A stretch of 10,080 nucleotides of DNA, taken from positions 1 to 10,080 of the forward strand of contig CAAEKO010000048.1 of assembly GCA_900756545.1 (NCBI GenBank), given 5' to 3'. Under the pieces are notes generated by a model that was not told the origin of the DNA, did no database searches, and saw only the letters and a list, made by a program, of their open reading frames with translations. A program made the position numbers and the translations under genes. Source of the stretch: Clostridia bacterium (GTDB lineage Bacteria > Bacillota > Clostridia > UBA1381). Position 1 is the stretch's first letter, and the number at the start of each line of letters is the position of its first letter. Shown here one piece after another: positions 5,988 to 10,080 of this stretch.

Positions 5988-7892
5988 TTATTTGTTTACA
6001 GGCTTTTTTAGAAATGCCAGCATAAGGCATCCTACGATTGACCCTGCAGCCAGCGCCACAAGATACATGGGCCAGTTGTGTACAACCGGGAATACGAAGA
6101 TACCGCCGTGGGGCGCCATTAGTGTACAGCCAAAGGCCATGGAAAGGCCGCCCGCAATTGCCGAGCCTACGATGCAGGAGGGGATCACCCGCAGGGGATC
6201 CGCAGCCGCAAAGGGGATCGCACCTTCTGAAATAAAGCACAGTCCCAGGATATAATTGACAAATCCAGACTGGCGTTCCGCCGGTGTGAACCGGTTTTTA
6301 AAAAATGTTGCCGTTAGGGCGATTACCAGCGGAGGGATCATACCGCCAATCATAACAGCCGCCATAATATCATAGTTACCGCTTTCAATAGACGCTGTTC
6401 CGAATACATATGCCGCTTTATTGAAGGGGCCGCCCATATCAATAGACATCATGCCGCCCAGAACGAGCCCTAAAAGAATCCGGCTTGTAGTACCCATCGC
6501 GTGCAGGCCATTGTTCAACGCCGTATTCAGCCACGCGATAATCGGATTGACCGCGCACATCACAATCCCGATCAGCAGGACGCCAATCAAAGGATACAGC
6601 AGGACAGGCTTGATACCCTCCAGGGATTTTGGTAATTTAGAGAACAGCTTTTGCAGTCCAACGACTAGATATCCACCTACAAAGCCGGCAAACAACGCAC
6701 CCAGAAATCCGGCGGATATTTCCCCTGCCGGATTGGCAAAGGTCATGCCTGAAACCGCCAGCGCACCGCCTACAAAGCCTACCGCCAGCCCCGGCCTGTC
6801 GGCAATGCTCATCGCGATGTAGCCTGCCAATACAGGAAGCATGAAACCGAAAGCAGCTTCGCCGAGAGTTTTGAAAAACGCCGCCAGCGGCGTGTTTTTA
6901 CCAAAGTTTGAAGGATCTATCGCATAGTCGTCCAGCAGGAAGGCCAGGGCGATCAGAATACCGCCGCCCACAACAAAGGGAAGCATATGGGAAACACCAT
7001 TCATCAGATGCTTGTAAATCTTCCGGCCTACGCTCTCGCCGTCGTCATAGTCCGCGTCGGCGGTTCCGCCGCCCTGATGATGATAAACCGGCACATTCCC
7101 GTCCAACACACGCTGGATCAGTTCTTTTGATTTGTGTATCCCTTCGGATACGGAGGTCTTTAAAACTCTTTTCCCGTCAAACCGGGCCATTTCCACATTT
7201 TTGTCCGCCGCGATTATGATAGCGTCTGCATTTTCGATTTCCGCCCTTGTCAATACGTTCTTCGCGCCTCCGCTGCCATTCGTTTCTGCCTTTAGCTGAA
7301 TACCCATGTCAGCCGCTGTGTTTGTCAGCGCCTCTGCTGCCATGAAGGTATGGGCGATTCCTGTTGGGCAGGCGGTAACGGCCAGAATCCGGTATCCCTG
7401 CTTTTCCGCTTTCGCTGGCTTTTCCTCGCCGTATTTCTCAATTTCCCGTTCATTGATAATCCTAAGGAACTCATCCTTATTCTTTACAGATAATAATGCG
7501 TTTCTGAATTTTTCGTCCATTAGCATGACCGTCAGCCTGGAAAGCATTTCCAGATGTGTATCCCCGCCTTTTTCCGGCGCAGCGATCATGAATACCAGCT
7601 TGGACGGCTGACCGTCCAAAGCATTCAAATCAACGCCGCCCGGCACTGTCAGGGCCGTCAGCATAGGTTTTTTTACCGCGCCGCTCTTGGCGTGAGGGAT
7701 CGCAATCCCATCCCCTACCGCTGTGGGGCCTTGGGCTTCCCGGGCCATGATGTCCTTTTTATAGGCCGCCTTGTCCGTGATGCTTCCAATTTTCGCGTGC
7801 AGGTCGATGAGTGTATCAAATGTCTGTTCCTTCGACTTCACATCCGCGTTCAGAATGATTCCTTCCTTGGTCAATAAATCTGTTATCCGCAT
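5988..7892 (-). CDS. fruA: PTS fructose-specific permease, fused IIABC
   Basis: A 634-residue membrane transporter that imports fructose and phosphorylates it to fructose 1-phosphate. The order is IIA-IIB-IIC. The IIA domain (about 1-150) has phosphorylated His67 in IPHAK. A lysine/glutamate-rich linker leads to IIB (about 167-265), whose phosphocysteine is Cys175 in TACPTGIAHT. A glycine- and aspartate-rich linker (about 271-287) precedes the membrane IIC domain (about 295-630), with MGGPFNKAAY at 486-495, EGAIPF at 556-561 and APHGG at 593-597, all typical of the fructose family. AAGGAGGA about seven bases before the ATG supports the start. It receives phosphate from HPr, encoded next. fruK, upstream, uses its product. 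A 146-base gap separates it from fruK. Mannitol specificity is unlikely given FruK. Confidence 0.96.
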   Translation of the reverse strand: MRITDLLTKEGIILNADVKSKEQTFDTLIDLHAKIGSITDKAAYKKDIMAREAQGPTAVGDGIAIPHAKSGAVKKPMLTALTVPGGVDLNALDGQPSKLVFMIAAPEKGGDTHLEMLSRLTVMLMDEKFRNALLSVKNKDEFLRIINEREIEKYGEEKPAKAEKQGYRILAVTACPTGIAHTFMAAEALTNTAADMGIQLKAETNGSGGAKNVLTRAEIENADAIIIAADKNVEMARFDGKRVLKTSVSEGIHKSKELIQRVLDGNVPVYHHQGGGTADADYDDGESVGRKIYKHLMNGVSHMLPFVVGGGILIALAFLLDDYAIDPSNFGKNTPLAAFFKTLGEAAFGFMLPVLAGYIAMSIADRPGLAVGFVGGALAVSGMTFANPAGEISAGFLGALFAGFVGGYLVVGLQKLFSKLPKSLEGIKPVLLYPLIGVLLIGIVMCAVNPIIAWLNTALNNGLHAMGTTSRILLGLVLGGMMSIDMGGPFNKAAYVFGTASIESGNYDIMAAVMIGGMIPPLVIALTATFFKNRFTPAERQSGFVNYILGLCFISEGAIPFAAADPLRVIPSCIVGSAIAGGLSMAFGCTLMAPHGGIFVFPVVHNWPMYLVALAAGSIVGCLMLAFLKKPVNK

Positions 7893-8038
7893 TTGGTCGT
7901 CCTCCTTAATTTATAATATAATTTGATAAAAGTCTTTTCCTTTGGCAAAGCGTTTCAACGAGACAAAAGATTATGCCTCCGCATTTCAATCAACAATATA
8001 TCCGCGGTTTGTAAAAGCGGGGAAGCAGTGCCGTCTCG
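7893..8038 (-). other. Structured spacer between fruK and fruA
   Basis: This 146-base gap is much longer than the other spacers of the operon (19-22 bases). AACGAGAC at 8033-8040 (overlapping the fruK stop) pairs with GTCTCGTT at 7957-7964 on the minus strand, enclosing 68 bases. Inside is a smaller hairpin, GATT-gaa-ATGC with GCATAATC at about 7969-7991, followed by TTTT. The ribosome binding site of fruA sits in the last 20 bases. No ORF was recognised. It could be an RNA processing or stabilising element, a weak attenuator, or hold an internal promoter. The pairing is seen; the role is inferred. Confidence 0.45.
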
Positions 8039-8944
8039 TTATATTGATTTTAATAGCTGCAAAACTGTACCCTTTTCCGCCAGTCCATCTGAAAAGGCCG
8101 TGGCGCTGCCCGCCGCCGTGCCGACCCGCAGGGCGGTCCGATAATCACCGCTCTCCAAAAATCCAGCAATAAATCCAGCCACCATGGAATCGCCTGCGCC
8201 TACGGAGTTTTTTACTTTTCCGTTGGGAACGCCGATCCTATGCTGTCCGCCGTGCTCCGTCAGCAGGATAGCTCCCGCGCCGGCCATGGAAATCAGGACG
8301 TTTCGTGCACCCATTTCCTGGAGCTTCGCTGCGCAGGCGATAATTTCCTCATTTGTTTTCAGTTCTCTGCCGAAAATCTCACCTAATTCGTGATTATTCG
8401 GTTTAATCAAAAACGGATGGTATTTCAGTACATTTACCAGCAAGTCTTTTGTAGCGTCAACCACAATCTCAATTTTTTTATCCTGTAATCGTGCCATGAT
8501 CCGCTCATAGATATCTGCCGGCAGAGTGTTGGGAATACTGCCTGCCAAAACAAGGACGTCTCCATCCGTTAAGGCGTCCAGCTTATCGAATAACCGGGAA
8601 ATAGAATCTTGGTCGATTTTTGGCCCCTGCGCATTGATCTCGGTTTCTGCTTCGCCCTTGAGCTTTACGTTGATTCGGGAAAAGCCCGCCGGCAGCCGGA
8701 TAAAATCACTTTTTATTCCCATCTTCTCAATAGCCGTCTGGATCTCATCCCCGGTAAATCCGGCGACAAATCCGAAAACAGTGCTTGCTACTCCCAGATT
8801 GTTCAAAACAATAGAAACATTGATCCCTTTGCCGCCGTAATAGATTTCCTCCGCCGCAGAACGGTTCGTCATGCCAGCATCGAGCTTTTTCTCCAGATGC
8901 ACGACATAGTCAATAGCAGGATTGAATGTCACTGTATAAATCAT
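8039..8944 (-). CDS. fruK: 1-phosphofructokinase
   Basis: A 301-residue cytoplasmic kinase of the PfkB/ribokinase family that phosphorylates fructose 1-phosphate to fructose 1,6-bisphosphate, feeding glycolysis. The N-terminus MIYTVTFNPAIDY is typical of the FruK/LacC branch. PfkB signature 1 appears as GGKGINVSIVLNNLG at 37-51. Signature 2 is SVGAGDSMVAGF at 247-258 with catalytic base Asp252. KPNNHELGE at 181-189 is another conserved block. LacC (tagatose 6-phosphate kinase) shares these motifs, but the adjacent fruA and fruR decide in favour of FruK. AAAGGGATGG precedes the ATG at a usable distance, and the gene begins 22 bases after fruR. Its stop codon lies within an inverted repeat of the downstream spacer. 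Confidence 0.95.
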   Translation of the reverse strand: MIYTVTFNPAIDYVVHLEKKLDAGMTNRSAAEEIYYGGKGINVSIVLNNLGVASTVFGFVAGFTGDEIQTAIEKMGIKSDFIRLPAGFSRINVKLKGEAETEINAQGPKIDQDSISRLFDKLDALTDGDVLVLAGSIPNTLPADIYERIMARLQDKKIEIVVDATKDLLVNVLKYHPFLIKPNNHELGEIFGRELKTNEEIIACAAKLQEMGARNVLISMAGAGAILLTEHGGQHRIGVPNGKVKNSVGAGDSMVAGFIAGFLESGDYRTALRVGTAAGSATAFSDGLAEKGTVLQLLKSI

Positions 8945-8966
8945 CGGAACACCATCCCTTTCTGTT

Positions 8967-9716
8967 TTATTTTGCCTCTTTTATCACCGTCGCATCCAAA
9001 AAACGCTTTTCGGGAAGCTTGTCGGTAATAACGCATGCGGAATCAATCGCCCCAAAGCTTAAAGCCTGAACTCTTCCGAATTTTGTATGATCGGCCAGGA
9101 TAACTTTCATATAGGACCGCCGCATAGCTTCCCGCTTCAGAGCCGCCTCCTCAAAATCCGGCGTCGTGTAACCGTTTTCGACTGTGATCCCGTTTGTTCC
9201 AATAAAGCATTTTGTAAAATTGTATTTTTTCAGACTCTCGACTGCCTCCGTTCCCACGATCGCTTCCGTGAGGGGACGGATTTTCCCACCTATAATATAT
9301 GTCTTTATGCCTTTTTTTATAAGTTTTTTCCCATGCTCAATTCCATTGGTCACAAAAATGGCCTTGATATGCGGGTCAATGCAGTCGATCAGCTTTTCTG
9401 TGCTTGTTCCGGCGTCAATGAACACAAAATCATGCTCCTGAATTAGGACGGCAGCGCACCGGGCTATTTTCTCCTTTTCCGGAACATTTTTCTGAACTTT
9501 GGCGTCCATTCCTTCTTCCGCCGCATGTTCTTCGTTCCGGATCGTCATTGCGCCCCCATGGACTCTTTTTAGCATCCCCATATTTTGCAGTGCAAGTAGG
9601 TCGCGCCGAATTGAGGATTCCGAAGCCCCTGTTTTCTCCACCAACTCGCTCATGGCTACCGTTTTTTTTTGGTTTACCAGCTCCAAAATCAAATCATATC
9701 GCTTCTGCGTTAGCAT
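8967..9716 (-). CDS. fruR: DeoR family regulator of the fructose operon
   Basis: A 249-residue transcription factor. The N-terminal DeoR helix-turn-helix spans about 5-57, with SELVEKTGASESSIRRDL at 23-40 and the wing RVHGG at 51-55. The sensor domain has DAGTST at 101-106, VTNG at 122-125, IGTNG at 172-176 and DHTKFG at 209-214, the usual sugar-phosphate binding pattern. From its place ahead of fruK and fruA the effector is probably fructose 1-phosphate, with derepression of its own operon; this is known for relatives and inferred here. AGGTG about seven bases upstream supports the start, and MLTQKRYDLILEL is a classic DeoR opening. It is the first gene of the operon and so autoregulated if it represses the promoter at 9747-9775. 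Confidence 0.93.
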   Translation of the reverse strand: MLTQKRYDLILELVNQKKTVAMSELVEKTGASESSIRRDLLALQNMGMLKRVHGGAMTIRNEEHAAEEGMDAKVQKNVPEKEKIARCAAVLIQEHDFVFIDAGTSTEKLIDCIDPHIKAIFVTNGIEHGKKLIKKGIKTYIIGGKIRPLTEAIVGTEAVESLKKYNFTKCFIGTNGITVENGYTTPDFEEAALKREAMRRSYMKVILADHTKFGRVQALSFGAIDSACVITDKLPEKRFLDATVIKEAK

Positions 9717-9746
9717 TGCTTACACCTCATTTCTTATTTCAATCTT

Positions 9747-9775
9747 ATAATACCACATTTTTCATTTAGAATCAA
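9747..9775 (-). promoter_or_regulatory. Sigma-A promoter of the fructose operon
   Basis: On the minus strand TTGATT (9770-9775) and TATTAT (9747-9752) are 17 bases apart. Transcription would start near 9740, about 24 bases before the fruR ATG. The boxes each deviate by one or two bases from consensus, as expected of a regulated promoter. Repeats that may bind FruR lie on both sides of the -35 box. Confidence 0.7.
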
Positions 9776-9786
9776 CCATTTTCATT
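9756..9786 (-). promoter_or_regulatory. Candidate FruR operator: paired direct repeats
   Basis: Minus-strand AATGAAAATG (9777-9786) and AATGAAAAATG (9756-9766) are direct repeats about 20 bases apart, two helical turns, so they would lie on the same DNA face. They flank the -35 box of the fruR promoter, where a bound repressor would block polymerase. DeoR regulators often bind short direct repeats. The surrounding DNA is AT-rich, which raises the chance of accidental repeats, so the assignment is tentative. Confidence 0.4.
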
Positions 9787-9941
9787 CAAAAATATTCACA
9801 AATATTAGTTTTTTATTTGTATAATATGCAAAATAATTCAAATACGTTCATTTTTGTTTACAAAGCTCTTTATAGTATACCCATTTTTTCAAAAACAAAC
9901 TAAAAAAGCATCTTAAGTTTTTTCGCTAGAGAATATCAAAT
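9787..9941. other. AT-rich intergenic region upstream of fruR
   Basis: This stretch is strongly AT-rich and holds no supported gene. ATTCAAA occurs at 9784-9790 and again at 9836-9842, 52 bases apart. AATATT-CACA-AATATT forms an imperfect dyad at about 9790-9805. A TATACT box occurs on the minus strand at 9874-9879, but no good -35 lies upstream of it. These may be extra regulator sites or simply reflect base composition. Confidence 0.35.
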
Positions 9942-9976
9942 ATAAAAACAAACCTGCATTAGGAAGATACAGGCCT
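9942..9976 (-). terminator. Probable terminator of a gene right of the window
   Basis: On the minus strand CCTGTAT (9967-9973) pairs with ATGCAGG (9953-9959) across a seven-base loop, with one G-U pair, and three further weak pairs extend the stem outward. TTTGTTTTTAT follows at 9942-9952. The overlapping perfect palindrome ATACAGGCCTGTAT at 9967-9980 offers an alternative fold. Its orientation indicates a minus-strand transcript coming from beyond 10080. Confidence 0.55.
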
Positions 9977-9981
9977 GTATA

Positions 9982-10080
9982 CTAATCACATTTTCTCTCC
10001 ATATTCTGGCAAACTAAATGCATAACGCCATTAGGCAGTTGGGCATGAAAAGCACGAAAGAGAAAGCCGCCTGCAATGCA
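9982..10080 (-). CDS. Possible C-terminal end of an unrecognised gene (partial)
   Basis: One minus-strand frame is open from the window edge to TAG at 9982-9984, giving 32 residues that end in QNMERKCD. The stop lies five bases before the probable terminator, which favours a real gene end. I do not recognise the residues. A 32-codon open stretch is easily accidental. A competing plus-strand ORF starts with ATG at 10018 (MHNAIRQLG...) and runs off the window, but it has no visible ribosome binding site. Confidence 0.25.
   Translation of the reverse strand, partial: CIAGGFLFRAFHAQLPNGVMHLVCQNMERKCD

Noticed and set aside
5770..6255. 161-residue plus-strand ORF
   Set aside because: It lies antisense to ptsH and the end of fruA, has no family motifs and no ribosome binding site; both sense genes are well supported.
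7943..7960. Possible cre (CcpA) site, centred on AAACGCTTT in the fruK-fruA spacer
   Set aside because: The CG-centred core resembles cre, but the outer TG and CA positions do not match at correct spacing, leaving about 10 of 14 positions. Too weak to call.
8609..9028. 139-residue plus-strand ORF
   Set aside because: It is antisense to fruK and fruR, whose motifs are complete; it has no recognisable domain.
9871..9880. Second promoter with TATACT upstream of fruR
   Set aside because: No acceptable -35 box occurs 16-18 bases upstream, and the region is AT-rich enough to give such boxes by chance.
9967..9980. Palindrome ATACAGGCCTGTAT as a recombinase or regulator site
   Set aside because: It is fully overlapped by the hairpin of a probable terminator, a simpler explanation; no recombinase gene is in view.
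1..10080. Search for CRISPR arrays, defence genes, toxin-antitoxin pairs, insertion sequences or a novel multi-gene system
   Set aside because: No regular repeat-spacer pattern, transposase, integrase, or nuclease-type domain was seen. All well-supported coding genes but one belong to known housekeeping or sugar-uptake families.

Overview
The window looks like chromosomal backbone DNA of a Gram-positive bacterium, most likely class Clostridia (Bacillota). The evidence is an HPr with the regulatory Ser46 used by HPr kinase, strong GGAGG-type ribosome binding sites, sigma-A promoters, a DeoR-type fructose regulator, and a yqeG-aroE neighbourhood. Genus cannot be set from the sequence. Every supported gene lies on the minus strand, so transcription runs from high to low coordinates.

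Right part (about 9980 down to 3919): a fructose operon, fruR-fruK-fruA-ptsH-ptsI. A DeoR regulator is followed by 1-phosphofructokinase, a fused fructose-specific IIABC permease, HPr and Enzyme I. A promoter (TTGATT-17-TATTAT) and paired direct repeats that could be the FruR operator lie upstream of fruR. The operon ends in a strong terminator at 3919-3969. Together the genes encode a complete route from PEP to cytoplasmic fructose-1,6-bisphosphate: EI to HPr to IIA to IIB to IIC, then FruK. A structured 146-base gap separates fruK from fruA. Right of the operon is the probable terminator of another gene and perhaps the last codons of that gene.

Middle part (about 3910 down to 304): a tightly packed six-gene operon behind a near-consensus promoter (TTGACA-17-TATACT). 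It holds rsmE (16S rRNA methyltransferase), an unrecognised four-helix membrane protein, yqeG (HAD phosphatase), aroE and aroK (two steps of the shikimate pathway), and an Rrf2-family regulator with a probable Fe-S ligand set. A hairpin closes it just after the Rrf2 stop codon.

Left part (284 down to 66): a decayed tRNA-Arg(CCU)-like sequence is followed by an intact tRNA-Arg(CCU) with encoded CCA and its own terminator. Bases 1-65 show nothing I can identify.

I see no defence system, CRISPR array, transposase or otherwise undescribed multi-gene system. The points most worth a second look are the tRNA/pseudo-tRNA pair, the fruK-fruA spacer, the candidate fruR operator and the small membrane protein.
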